Source: JBBQXY01 sp051004815 (GTDB lineage: Bacteria > Chloroflexota > Ktedonobacteria > Ktedonobacterales > Ktedonobacteraceae). Taken from it: DNA of 62,181 nt. Below are positions 45,796-54,948 of the stretch, piece by piece. Numbering within the stretch: the first letter of the stretch is position 1; every line of letters begins with the position of its first letter. The DNA lies in the NCBI GenBank assembly GCA_051004815.1, contig JBPCJY010000059.1:1-62181 (forward strand), written 5' to 3'. The position numbers and the translations under genes were made by a program. The notes below the pieces were generated by a model that was given only the letters and a program-made list of their open reading frames with translations, was not told the origin of the DNA and ran no database searches.

Positions 45796-45938
45796 ATCTG
45801 TACTCCTTGCTAACGTTCTTTCTACTTATGATTCGGTCAAATGACTTCCATCGCCTTGTAATACAATGCTATTTCACTTGCTGTAGACGTATTCCGCAGA
45901 CGTTGTGACGCATGATTATTGTTACTATCGCCACAAAA

Positions 45939-47318
45939 CTATGAAAAAGCTTCTAGTATTTCGGCCAATTCGGTACGCTGTACACAGTGCTTGAACTGGA
46001 AGGACTGCATCAATGTATCGATATCTTGCTCATCCTTGCCCTTGAAGAGTGCTGCGAATTCCGTGAGCAATGGCTCGGCAAGCAGGATGTGTCGCACTAG
46101 TCGATTGATCATCCACTGTGTACCGAAAGGGAAGGGATGGTAGTCGGGAAACTCCTGCGCGAACGTTTCCTCAAGTGGTTGCATGATGTGACGAACGTGT
46201 GTATCCACAGCTCCCCACGAGTCTACGCCCAGACGTGCCTTTTTCTCGAGCAATGGTTGCAATAGCTCTCTCCATGGCGAGTCGGAGGCTGTATAGACAA
46301 CACCCTGCAAGCCTATGTCTTTGTACGTCCAGATGGCCCAGTTAGCTTGATAGCGGTCGTAAATCTCCAACTGGTCGCGTAAGACCTGGTAGCGCATGGC
46401 ATCAGCGACTGGCTCTCCCACGTAGACTGGCCCGAACTCGCCTACCCAAATCGGCGTTCCCGTCTGCCGCATAAATGCCGTCCGCCGTAAAAACGTCTCC
46501 TCCAGCACAGCCTTATCAACATACGCTCCCCGAGAAGTACCAGGATAAGGCCCCCCATCGATAAAGCCCGGGAGGGCGTAGTCATGCACCGAGTAAACAA
46601 CATGAGGCCAGGTCTCTTTAAACATGTGAAATTCTGTCGAGTAGCGATTGCCTTCCAGAAAGAGGATGTGATCGGGGTCGATAGCGCGGATAGCCTGGTA
46701 GAGTCGCTGATAGAAAGGCACAATCATCGCTTCACTGGCATCACCCGGTTCGTTGATGGGGTTGTAGCCGGCTACCCAGGGGTGTCCCTTGTAACGCTTG
46801 GCGATGGCTTCCCAGAGATGAACCACTCGGTCCTGGAAGTGCTTATGCTGCCAGAACAAGGCCTGGTGCGTTGGATTGTCGCTATGCCATGCCTGATTCT
46901 GGTAGCCTGGCAAGGCATGCAGGTCGATGATGGTGTAGATGTGTTGCTCTGCACACAGTTCAATCACTCGATCCAGGTGCTTGAAGCCTTCCTCCTTGAT
47001 CACAAATGGCTCCATATCCGACTCGAAATGGCGATAGTTGATGGGAAGCCTCAGAAGGTTGAGGCCCAGAGATGCAATGAACTGGGCATCATCGCGTCCA
47101 AAGAAATAGTCCAGAAAGCGATCAAAGAAGAATTCGTAGGTGTCATCGCCCAACACCTGGCGGATGGCCTGCCGCTGAGCTTCCTCGTTGGCAGGATAGC
47201 CGGTGATGAAATTCTCCATGTTCATCCATCCCCCCAAGCCAAAGCCGCGTAGCAAGACCTGCTGGCCTTTGCTGTCGACAATGGACGCCCCTTTTGTGGT
47301 CAATACGTTTGCTTGCAT
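45939..47318 (-). CDS. GH5 glycoside hydrolase (exo-beta-glucanase-like)
   Basis: About 459 residues without a signal peptide. GH5 features: GFGLGGWMNMENFITGYP, LGLNLLRLPINYRHFE, IYTIIDLHALPGYQNQAWHS, acid/base Glu in AGYNPINEPGD and nucleophile Glu in PIWVGEFGPVY. The start region resembles fungal-type exo-1,3-beta-glucanases. ATG 47318 follows GAGAGGGA. Located between the permeases and GH3, so it probably trims imported beta-glucans. Confidence 0.92.
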   Translation of the reverse strand: MQANVLTTKGASIVDSKGQQVLLRGFGLGGWMNMENFITGYPANEEAQRQAIRQVLGDDTYEFFFDRFLDYFFGRDDAQFIASLGLNLLRLPINYRHFESDMEPFVIKEEGFKHLDRVIELCAEQHIYTIIDLHALPGYQNQAWHSDNPTHQALFWQHKHFQDRVVHLWEAIAKRYKGHPWVAGYNPINEPGDASEAMIVPFYQRLYQAIRAIDPDHILFLEGNRYSTEFHMFKETWPHVVYSVHDYALPGFIDGGPYPGTSRGAYVDKAVLEETFLRRTAFMRQTGTPIWVGEFGPVYVGEPVADAMRYQVLRDQLEIYDRYQANWAIWTYKDIGLQGVVYTASDSPWRELLQPLLEKKARLGVDSWGAVDTHVRHIMQPLEETFAQEFPDYHPFPFGTQWMINRLVRHILLAEPLLTEFAALFKGKDEQDIDTLMQSFQFKHCVQRTELAEILEAFS

Positions 47319-47374
47319 GAGCGATTCCCTCTCGTGGTGAAGCGTGCCCTTTCCCTTCGTAGGCACGACGTGAG

Positions 47375-48286
47375 CTACTTGCTGAAGCCCGCGACCAGGC
47401 CACCGAGCAGTTGGCGTCTCCCAAAGACGTAGAGCAGGATAATCGGGGCCGCTGACAGGAAGACGGCGGCAAGAATGGCTGGCACATTCGTCGTGAACTG
47501 TCCCCTGAAATTTGCGAGCGAGAGCGGAAGCACCGCAACACTCTGACTCTGCGTGAGAACCAGCGGAAACAGGTAGCTGTTCCAGACCTGAATCGTCTCG
47601 TAAATGACGACCGTGATGATCGCCGGCCTTGAGAGGGGCAGGACCAGATTATACAAAATGCGCCGGTGCGTCGCACCATCAAGCAACATCGACTCGTGCA
47701 ATTCATTGGGAATGTCCCTGATGTAGGTGACGAGCACAAGAATCGACAGCGGAATGCCGAAGGCGATCGAGGGCAGAATCAGCGCGAACAGCGTATCATA
47801 GAGATGCAAGGTGGTGACGATGGCATAAATCGGAATGATCGTCGCTTGCAGCGGAATCGCGAGTCCCAGCAGGAAAAAGTTGAAAATGGACCGGGTATAG
47901 CGGCTTCTTGCCTGCGAAATCGCGTAGGCTGCCAGTAGAGAGACCACCACGATCACGAAAACGCTCACAACCGTGACGAAAACGGTGTTGGCGAAGTAGG
48001 TAAAGAACCCGTTCTCCAACACGTTGGCATAGTTCTCCAGCGTGGGATGCGAGGGAAACGACCAGGGAGCATCCGTGAACAGGTACTGTTGTGGTCGCAG
48101 GCTCGTGAACAACATATAGAGAATCGGGTAAAGCGCAAAGATGAGCCAGAGTACGCCGAACACGACCGGGACGATCTCCCAGAGGCGGCTTGGACCCAAC
48201 TGCCGGTTTTGTCGCGGTGCGGCAAGCGTCGTCTTGTGTGATAGATCAGAGTCTATCGTGTTTTGTGCTTGAGAATGGGTTGTCAT
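47375..48286 (-). CDS. Sugar ABC permease, MalG type
   Basis: 303 residues with six hydrophobic helices and the coupling-loop motif (ESMLLDGATHRRILYNLVLPLSRPA, an EAA motif variant). Works with the preceding MalF-type permease and the binding protein to import oligosaccharides. GGAGGG before the ATG overlaps the end of malF-like gene, so translation is coupled. No ATPase gene in the operon; a shared MsmK-like ATPase elsewhere is expected. Confidence 0.93.
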   Translation of the reverse strand: MTTHSQAQNTIDSDLSHKTTLAAPRQNRQLGPSRLWEIVPVVFGVLWLIFALYPILYMLFTSLRPQQYLFTDAPWSFPSHPTLENYANVLENGFFTYFANTVFVTVVSVFVIVVVSLLAAYAISQARSRYTRSIFNFFLLGLAIPLQATIIPIYAIVTTLHLYDTLFALILPSIAFGIPLSILVLVTYIRDIPNELHESMLLDGATHRRILYNLVLPLSRPAIITVVIYETIQVWNSYLFPLVLTQSQSVAVLPLSLANFRGQFTTNVPAILAAVFLSAAPIILLYVFGRRQLLGGLVAGFSK

Positions 48287-48288
48287 AT

Positions 48289-49206
48289 CTATAGTCCCTC
48301 CAACTGACTCGACATTTTGCTAAAGCCAGTAAAACGCAGGAGGACAAACGAAAGGACGATACCAAAGAGGGCCAGGACAACCGCAATCATGCTCCCGTAG
48401 CCGACCTGCTCATTTTGAAAGGCCGTAATGTACATCTGGAGAGGAAGTACACGGGTCGCGTACCCAGGGCCGCCTTGCGTCGTCACCCAGAAGAGGTCAA
48501 AGTAGGTGAGGGAGCCGGTAAAGATCAAGGTGGTCGAGGTGATGATCGTATATTTCAACTGCGGCAAGGTGATGGCGAAAAAGTTCTGGATGTGTCCGCC
48601 CCCATCGATAGTGGCCGCCTCGTACAGCTCTTTGGGAATCTGCCGGGCACCGCCGAGGTAGAGGAGTGCGTGAAACGGGATGAACTGCCAGCTCACGATG
48701 ACCAATACCGTGTAAAATGCCAGGTTGGGGTCCCCAAGCCAGCCTCTTTCCAATCCTGAGAGGCCGATGGCTGTGAGCAAGGGATTGACCAGGCCAAAGT
48801 TCGGGTCCAACATATTCTGCCACGTGAGGGCGATAGCGACGGCGGAAAAGAGTAATGGCAGGAAATAGAGGACGCCGAAGACGCTCCGATAGAATTGTTT
48901 CCCGGCCATAAAGACGCCGAGCAGGATACTAATGGGGGTCTGTACGATCCAACTGATCACCATGACCTGGATCGTCAGGGAGAGGGAATTGAGGGTGACG
49001 TGATCGGAAAACAGCGCAATCCAGTTGCCTAAGCCGATCCATGTAGCGGTTGACAGCCCATTCCAGCTCGTGAAGCTGTAGTAGAGGGCAATGAAGAGAG
49101 GAATGATGGCAAAGGCAAGGTAAAAGACGAGTGCTGGCGCCGTCCAGAGCACTGCAAACAAACTGGACCTCTGCACGGTTTTTGGAGCTTTCATAAGTGC
49201 ACCCAT
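48289..49206 (-). CDS. Sugar ABC permease, MalF type
   Basis: 305 residues with six helices and an EAA loop (ELYEAATIDGGGHIQNFFAITLPQLK). Heterodimer partner of the next permease. AGGAGAATGCT precedes the ATG. Separated from the binding-protein gene by a strong hairpin (49272-49297). Confidence 0.93.
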   Translation of the reverse strand: MGALMKAPKTVQRSSLFAVLWTAPALVFYLAFAIIPLFIALYYSFTSWNGLSTATWIGLGNWIALFSDHVTLNSLSLTIQVMVISWIVQTPISILLGVFMAGKQFYRSVFGVLYFLPLLFSAVAIALTWQNMLDPNFGLVNPLLTAIGLSGLERGWLGDPNLAFYTVLVIVSWQFIPFHALLYLGGARQIPKELYEAATIDGGGHIQNFFAITLPQLKYTIITSTTLIFTGSLTYFDLFWVTTQGGPGYATRVLPLQMYITAFQNEQVGYGSMIAVVLALFGIVLSFVLLRFTGFSKMSSQLEGL

Positions 49207-49271
49207 AGCATTCTCCTATCTAAGTCGAGGTTCTCACTACAGCAGATAAAGTGCGCCCCTGCAATGGGATG

Positions 49272-49297
49272 TCTCCTCTTCATTCCTGAAGAGGAGA
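49272..49297 (-). terminator. Hairpin between binding-protein and permease genes
   Basis: TCTCCTCTTC (49272-49281) and its exact complement (49288-49297) with a 6-base loop. Stem-loops here usually let the binding-protein mRNA accumulate above the permease mRNA; no T-run follows, so read-through is expected. Confidence 0.65.
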
Positions 49298-49391
49298 TCA
49301 ATATGTATTCCAATGTTACTTACGAGGTGAAGCTATCGAGAGATAGCCAGCTTTTCAGCGAACCAGCAAGGGAACTCAACGTGCGCGTATG

Positions 49392-50717
49392 TTACGAACT
49401 AATCGTTTTGTTCATATTGCTGGAAAACGCCTCAGGAGAAATCTGGTTTAAGAATACCTGGCTCAGGTTCGTCAAGCTCGCCTGTGCCTGCGTTGGCGAT
49501 AAAATCTGGTCCCAGGACAACTGGAAGTTCGGTGCGTTCTTCGCCATATTGTAGTTGTACGTCAGCCACTCGCCATTGGGGGAGGAAGCAAGCTGTGAAT
49601 CAAGACCCAGAACCGGAGGTACGTCACCAACGTTGATGAAGCCTTTGATCATCGAATCAGTCATAACGCCATTCTTGAGGTAGTCAACGGCATTCTTGGT
49701 CGATTTTGAGGAGGCAACCGAGTAGAAATTGCAGGGGTTTCCGTAGACATCTTTCGGATCACCTTTGCCACCCTCTACCGCGGGGAAGGGGAACCAGCCA
49801 AGTTTGCCAGCGTTAAGAAAGTCAGGGGCGTTGGTCTGGAACACGGCGTAGTTCCAGTTGCCTTGCAGCATCATGCCAGCTTTACCGGTGTAGACCAGGG
49901 CGGCGTCCTGGTTGGAGTCAGCGTTGGTTGAGGTGTAGGAAGTACCAAAGGCTCCCATCTTGACGAGGTCCTGAATCATCGTGTTGGCCTTGATAAATGC
50001 CGGATCGGCCCATGCATTGGGCTGACCATTAAAGACGGTCTTAAAGACATTTCCACCCCCGATGCGGTCAACCAGGAACTCGGCATACATCAGGTAGGGC
50101 CACTGACTCGCACCAGCGAGTGCAATCGGGATGAGGTTATTTTGCTTCAGCACGTTGATGACGTTGAGCAGCTCTGACCAGGTCGTCGGTGGGCTCAATT
50201 TGTACTTGGAGAAGATGTCCTTGTTATAGAAGAAGAGTTCCGTTTGCATTCCGGCGTTCGGAATACCGTAGAATTTGCCATTAAAGGCTGCGTTGGACAT
50301 GACTGACGGGAAAAATTTGTTTTTCCAGGTAGGATCAGCGGTCAAATCGGGGGTCAAATCATACACGTCACCTGCGTTGACGTAGGTTTTCAGGATACCA
50401 CCACCCCACCCAAAGAAAATATCGGGCGGATTTTTAGCACCCATTGCCACCTGGAGTTTTTGTTTGTACGGATCGTTCTCAAAGAAGTCAAGATGAACCT
50501 TCACTGCTGACTGTGCGCTGTTATAGGCGGCAGCGGCAGCCTGGACGACTTTCTGCTCGTTTCCAGTGCGGATGTCCCACACTTCGATGGTCCCTGCGCT
50601 GCTTCCTCCTGACCCAGTTTGACTACCACCAAAACCAAAGCAACCTGCCAGCGTTGTTGACAGTACCGCTCCTCCTGTAACCTCTAGAAAAGTACGGCGT
50701 GAAATCTTTGTTTGCAT
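49392..50717 (-). CDS. Sugar-binding lipoprotein of ABC importer (family 1)
   Basis: About 441 residues. The N-terminus has a twin-arginine motif (SRRTFLEV, Arg7-Arg8) and a lipobox LAGC (Cys26), then a Gly/Ser linker and the family 1 binding fold (IEVWDIRTGNEQKVVQAAAAAYN, and a solute-binding core with NADSNQDAALVYTGKAGMMLQGNW). Tat export of a lipoprotein is suggested. ATG 50717 follows CCAGGGAGGCAG; a longer frame to 50771 only reads through a duplicated ribosome-site block. Delivers an oligosaccharide to the two permeases. Confidence 0.92.
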   Translation of the reverse strand: MQTKISRRTFLEVTGGAVLSTTLAGCFGFGGSQTGSGGSSAGTIEVWDIRTGNEQKVVQAAAAAYNSAQSAVKVHLDFFENDPYKQKLQVAMGAKNPPDIFFGWGGGILKTYVNAGDVYDLTPDLTADPTWKNKFFPSVMSNAAFNGKFYGIPNAGMQTELFFYNKDIFSKYKLSPPTTWSELLNVINVLKQNNLIPIALAGASQWPYLMYAEFLVDRIGGGNVFKTVFNGQPNAWADPAFIKANTMIQDLVKMGAFGTSYTSTNADSNQDAALVYTGKAGMMLQGNWNYAVFQTNAPDFLNAGKLGWFPFPAVEGGKGDPKDVYGNPCNFYSVASSKSTKNAVDYLKNGVMTDSMIKGFINVGDVPPVLGLDSQLASSPNGEWLTYNYNMAKNAPNFQLSWDQILSPTQAQASLTNLSQVFLNQISPEAFSSNMNKTISS

Positions 50718-50721
50718 CTTT

Positions 50722-50756
50722 CTGCCTCCCTGGCATCGTGGCCTGCCTCCCTGGCA
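50722..50756 (-). repeat. Duplicated 14-bp ribosome-site block
   Basis: TGCCAGGGAGGCAG occurs twice on the minus strand (50722-50735 and 50743-50756), 21 bases apart. Only the nearer copy is well placed for the binding-protein start; the other looks like a small tandem duplication. Confidence 0.6.
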
Positions 50757-50938
50757 GAGCCTGTCTGCCAACCCGGATGAGTTGACATAATGACATCAAA
50801 TAGAGGTAGTAATTCTTAGTACCCGATAGTTACCGCCATAGTCTATCCAGTGCAAGCTGCACGAGATAGGGGTCAATGCACTCTCTTCCACCTCCTTTTC
50901 ATAAGAATAGATCATCTGAACGCCTGGTAGACGAGATA

Positions 50939-51982
50939 TTACCCCTTTGTGAGCCGCAGAGGCGCAGATGATTCACGTGTTACCAGCATGGTCGTCAACT
51001 CGATGCGCTTACTATCAAGGGGTTTCTCCGCGATCAGGCGCAACAACATTGTAGTAGCTACCCGCCCCATCTCGACGAGTGGTTGACGCACCGTTGTCAG
51101 TGCAGGAGTGACAAGTGATGCGATCGGCACATCATCAAAGCCAACAACACTCATAGCATCCGGTACGCTCAGGCCACGGTTGCGTAATGCACTATAAACA
51201 CCCATTGCCTGCGTATCGCTGCCTGCAAAAATAGCAGTCGGCGGCTCCGGTAAGTCTAGCAATGCACAGGTCTGCTCATATCCTGTCTGCTGTACAAAAG
51301 CTCCGGGCCGAATTAATACCGGATCAACCGCTACCCCTGCATCTTCCAGTGCCGCACGATAGCCAGCAACACGATCTCGGCTACAACGCAACTCCGCGTC
51401 TCCTTTGATAATCGCGATACGCCGATGTCCAAGTGATAATAAATGCTCTGTTGCCAGCCGCCCACCGAGCCAATTTGTTGCTCCTACGGAAGGAACATCG
51501 GCACCTAGTTCTCCACTATGATCAACAACAACAAAGGGAATCTTTTTGCGCGTCAACATGTCCAGGCGATTTGACTGCCCATGTGCTAGCACAAGGATGA
51601 CTCCATCGGTGGCTCCATCGATTACTTTGGCAAGCCACCGTTGCTCAAGTTGCACAGTATGGTGCGTAAGTGAAAGTGCCAGACGTAGCTCAGTATGCTC
51701 CAGCACTTCCTCAACACCGCGTATAATTTCAACCGAGTAGAAATTAGTAAGACCTGGTGCCAGTATATCAATGATGCCACTACTCTCTTTTTGTAAGGCA
51801 TTCGTCACCCGGCTGCGTATAAATCCGCTTTCTTTAAGCACTTGTTCCACGAGTACACGAGTCTCAGGGGCTACATCAGGTCGATTATTCAAAACACGCG
51901 AGACGGTAGGGGTAGAAACTCCGGCTTTCGCCGCAATCTCCGCAATGGTAGTACGTTTGGATGAAGTTTGATTATGATTCAT
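50939..51982 (-). CDS. LacI-family transcriptional regulator
   Basis: 347 residues: N-terminal helix-turn-helix TIAEIAAKAGVSTPTVSRVLNN (residues about 12-33), hinge, and a periplasmic-binding-like effector domain with GVYSALRNRGLSVPDAMSVVGFDDVP. First gene of the minus-strand sugar cluster and most likely its repressor, released by an oligosaccharide. I found no convincing symmetric operator by eye in the 50772-50938 or 51983-52155 gaps, only an imperfect dyad around 52010-52030. Confidence 0.93.
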   Translation of the reverse strand: MNHNQTSSKRTTIAEIAAKAGVSTPTVSRVLNNRPDVAPETRVLVEQVLKESGFIRSRVTNALQKESSGIIDILAPGLTNFYSVEIIRGVEEVLEHTELRLALSLTHHTVQLEQRWLAKVIDGATDGVILVLAHGQSNRLDMLTRKKIPFVVVDHSGELGADVPSVGATNWLGGRLATEHLLSLGHRRIAIIKGDAELRCSRDRVAGYRAALEDAGVAVDPVLIRPGAFVQQTGYEQTCALLDLPEPPTAIFAGSDTQAMGVYSALRNRGLSVPDAMSVVGFDDVPIASLVTPALTTVRQPLVEMGRVATTMLLRLIAEKPLDSKRIELTTMLVTRESSAPLRLTKG

Positions 51983-52155
51983 TCTCTGAAATACTAGCCT
52001 CTTCTTTCTGAAAATGGCTTGCTATTTCCGGAATTTTCTATAGTATGCCCAATAATTTTCTGTTTGTCAAGGGCAGAATCCGGATACAGCAAGCCTTTCA
52101 AGCGCAAATTTCATGCAGCACCTTCCGCACAAAACGACCGATCTATTGTTGTCTA

Positions 52156-52959
52156 TTAATTCTGCATCCCCAACAAATTCCCACTCTCATACCTGCGCAG
52201 GCCCAGATGGAACACACCCACGGCCACCAGCACAATCAGCAGCGTGAAACCAACCATGCTGCCCAGGAGTGGCCAGGCAAATTGGTGCAACAACTGCAAC
52301 GGCACAAACGAGATGAAGCCCGCTGGCACCAGCGTAAAGAGCAACAGCCGCACCACGCCGCTAAAAATGTTCATTGGATATGTACTGAACGTCACCAGCG
52401 TACCCAATAGTTGTTGTGCCAATCCCTCCGTATTGCCCAGGAAAAAAGCCAGCGAACAGAAAATCACCAGGAACGAGGTGAAAATGAACGCCCCCATACA
52501 CGCCAGCAGCACAAACAACCCCATATGCAGCGGGTCGGGCCGCAGAAACACCAGGTAGGAGCCAACCGCGAAAATGATATCACCCCATGCCGTCGGGTCA
52601 GAGGCCGAGATGCACACATGCAGCAGGACGTAGCGCGGCATCCCCAGATATGCATCCAGGCTCCCATTCATAATCAGCGTTGCCAACTTGGGCGCATTGC
52701 CAAACACACCCATGGCGATACCAAAGCCGCACGCGGAGACAGCCCAGATCACTACAATATCATTATTCTGCCAGCCATGCACCAGCGGGAACTGGTGAAA
52801 GTACGTCCACCAGAAGAATAGCCACAAACTATCATTGGCAACCATCGTGAATATTTGCATCCAGAACGATATCCGGTACTCCATCGCCGCCTGCACATTC
52901 GCGACAGTATAGGCTCCTATAAAGCGCAGCGTGCGAACGAATTTTGTCACGAAATCCAT
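52156..52959 (-). CDS. ABC-2 family exporter permease, second subunit
   Basis: About 267 residues with six hydrophobic helices, resembling the COG3694 group that pairs with a COG4587 permease and COG4586 ATPase (the two genes upstream). ATG 52959 after GGAGGGTG is preferred; an upstream extension would overlap the previous gene. Substrate unknown. Confidence 0.85.
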   Translation of the reverse strand: MDFVTKFVRTLRFIGAYTVANVQAAMEYRISFWMQIFTMVANDSLWLFFWWTYFHQFPLVHGWQNNDIVVIWAVSACGFGIAMGVFGNAPKLATLIMNGSLDAYLGMPRYVLLHVCISASDPTAWGDIIFAVGSYLVFLRPDPLHMGLFVLLACMGAFIFTSFLVIFCSLAFFLGNTEGLAQQLLGTLVTFSTYPMNIFSGVVRLLLFTLVPAGFISFVPLQLLHQFAWPLLGSMVGFTLLIVLVAVGVFHLGLRRYESGNLLGMQN

Positions 52960-52964
52960 CTTTT

Positions 52965-53798
52965 TCACCCTCCGTTGATATTCACGCGGCGTGTCGCCAA
53001 CCAATACAACGCCAGCATTACCGCTCCGCCCACGGCCAATGTCACAACCTGCTGCACCAACAACCACCCAAAACTTGCCAGTTCAAAATGCACCAGTGTC
53101 CGAGCGGGGCCATACAGCACCGCACTGAATGGCAATACCTGCGCAATGCCGCGAATCGGCTGCGGTAAGACCTCCAACGGTGCCAATACACCGCCCAGCA
53201 CCAGTGCCATGCGATTGACGATTAAGAAGAACGGTGTCGTCTCCTCCGTCCAGAAGGCCAGTAGCCCGATGCTAAAGTAGACGACGAAATCAATGCTGAT
53301 CGCCAGGAAGAGTACCAGCGGCCACGCCAGCAATCCCATCCACGTAAAAGGCGGTGGCCCCACAAACAGCCATGCCAGCACGATAGCAACAGCAGAGTTC
53401 ATAACCAGGCGCACAAAGCGACCACCCAGGTACTCCACGTAATGGTACAGCACATAGCTACAAGGCCTCCCCAACAGGTACGCCAGTTGTCCCGAACGCA
53501 CCTCCTGATCAATCAATCGTGTTAGTTGCGGCAGTGAAAGCGCGATGGTCTCAGTTGCCGCCAGGTACCACACCATGTCGCTGATGCGAAAACCGCCGAC
53601 CGAATGAACACCTTTGGCCGCAAACGTAGCCGTCCACAGTTGCAAGAATATATAGATGAACACTGCCAGGAATGCAGCACGAAAAACAACCTCCGTCAGG
53701 TACGCCAGGTTGTTGGCGATACTTACGCGCAGCACCGCCATGTATTTGCGCAACGCAACACCAAATTTTCTTCTTTGCCCCAAAGCTATCATACTCAT
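52965..53798 (-). CDS. ABC-2 family exporter permease, first subunit
   Basis: 277 residues with six helices, COG4587-like (RVSIANNLAYLTEVVFRAAF near the start, RSGQLAYLLGRPCSYVLYHY in the middle). GGGAGAG before the ATG. Three bases after the ATPase gene and five before the partner permease, so a tightly coupled exporter operon. Confidence 0.85.
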   Translation of the reverse strand: MSMIALGQRRKFGVALRKYMAVLRVSIANNLAYLTEVVFRAAFLAVFIYIFLQLWTATFAAKGVHSVGGFRISDMVWYLAATETIALSLPQLTRLIDQEVRSGQLAYLLGRPCSYVLYHYVEYLGGRFVRLVMNSAVAIVLAWLFVGPPPFTWMGLLAWPLVLFLAISIDFVVYFSIGLLAFWTEETTPFFLIVNRMALVLGGVLAPLEVLPQPIRGIAQVLPFSAVLYGPARTLVHFELASFGWLLVQQVVTLAVGGAVMLALYWLATRRVNINGG

Positions 53799-53801
53799 GG
53801 C

Positions 53802-54935
53802 TCACTCTCCCGCTATCATTGGTATGATAGCCTCGTTCGCCCCTGCATCCTCTTTGACAACTTCATCATCAACCGCGTCCCGACCCTTCTCGCCGTAAAT
53901 CTTGGCGATGATCTCCTCCATGGGGGGATCGGCAATCGTCATATCGAGGATGTGACAGTGCTGCATGACGGCGGCGATGATCGGCTCCAAGGGACAACGC
54001 GACGTGTCAATCTCCAACTTCAAGCCATGCCCTTTTGCCTTCAGCACCTTGACACCCTCTACTACCAGCATCTCCTCGTGAATGGATGTTGGCAACTGCA
54101 CACTTAATCGCTGCTCTCCACTCTCAGCATCTGTTTTCAGTAGGCTCTCCGCCGGTTCTTGCAACAACAGATCTACTGTCTTGACCTTCAGGTAATCGCG
54201 CTTCATCTTCGCCACGGGCGCATCCAGGATAATCTCCCCGTGGTTAATCACGATAGCCCGTCGGCACACCTGCTCGATATCACCCGCGTCGTGCGATGTG
54301 AGAAAGACGGTGACACCTTCCTCGGTATTTAATTGGCCGATCAGGTCGCGAATACGCTGCTTGGCGATGACATCCAGGCCGATAGTTGGCTCATCCAGAA
54401 AGAGCACCGCCGGTTTGTGCAGCAATGCAGCCGCCAGTTCGCAGCGCATACGCTCCCCCAAACTCAACTTGCGTGCTGGCGTGCGAATGTAATCCCTTAT
54501 ATCAAACGCCTCGATCAAAAAGTCGCGCCGTTTGCGGTACTCATTCATATCCAGCTCGTAAATGCGAGCCAGTAAATCAAACGTGTCCTGCGGCGGCAAG
54601 TGATACCACAATTGCGATTTCTGTCCAAACACACTGGCTATATGAAAGGAAAGCTGCCAGCGTTGTTTCCATGGTGTCAGCCCCAGCACCTGTGCTTTGC
54701 CACCGGTGGGATAGAGGATTCCTGTCAACATCTTGATTGTGGTGGACTTCCCCGCGCCATTTGGGCCAATGAAGGCGAGGACTTCGCCAGCATCCAAAGA
54801 AAAGCTGATACGCTTAACGGCCTCCCGAGTACGATACTGTGGTGCCACAAATGAGCGCAAGCTACCTGCCAACCCTGCCTCGCGTTCGCGGATCTTAAAT
54901 GTTTTCGCCAGGCCATTCACCTCAATGATTGACAT
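53802..54935 (-). CDS. ABC-2 exporter ATPase (COG4586 type)
   Basis: About 377 residues: Walker A GPNGAGKSTTIKML, Q-loop SVFGQKSQLWYHLPPQDTF typical of this group, signature LSLGERMRCELAAALLHKP, Walker B VLFLDEPTIGLD, switch His in LTSHDAGD, and a 100-residue C-terminal regulatory domain. ATG 54935 follows GAGGAGGAGG; the longer frame would run into metG. It begins 13 bases after the metG stop, so it is probably cotranscribed with metG. Confidence 0.92.
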   Translation of the reverse strand: MSIIEVNGLAKTFKIREREAGLAGSLRSFVAPQYRTREAVKRISFSLDAGEVLAFIGPNGAGKSTTIKMLTGILYPTGGKAQVLGLTPWKQRWQLSFHIASVFGQKSQLWYHLPPQDTFDLLARIYELDMNEYRKRRDFLIEAFDIRDYIRTPARKLSLGERMRCELAAALLHKPAVLFLDEPTIGLDVIAKQRIRDLIGQLNTEEGVTVFLTSHDAGDIEQVCRRAIVINHGEIILDAPVAKMKRDYLKVKTVDLLLQEPAESLLKTDAESGEQRLSVQLPTSIHEEMLVVEGVKVLKAKGHGLKLEIDTSRCPLEPIIAAVMQHCHILDMTIADPPMEEIIAKIYGEKGRDAVDDEVVKEDAGANEAIIPMIAGE

Positions 54936-54948
54936 GATTTCCTCCTCC

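Noticed and set aside
49264..49554. Plus-strand open frame of 96 residues
   Set aside because: Begins in the intercistronic hairpin and covers the end of the sugar-binding protein gene on the other strand; composition is that of a shadow.
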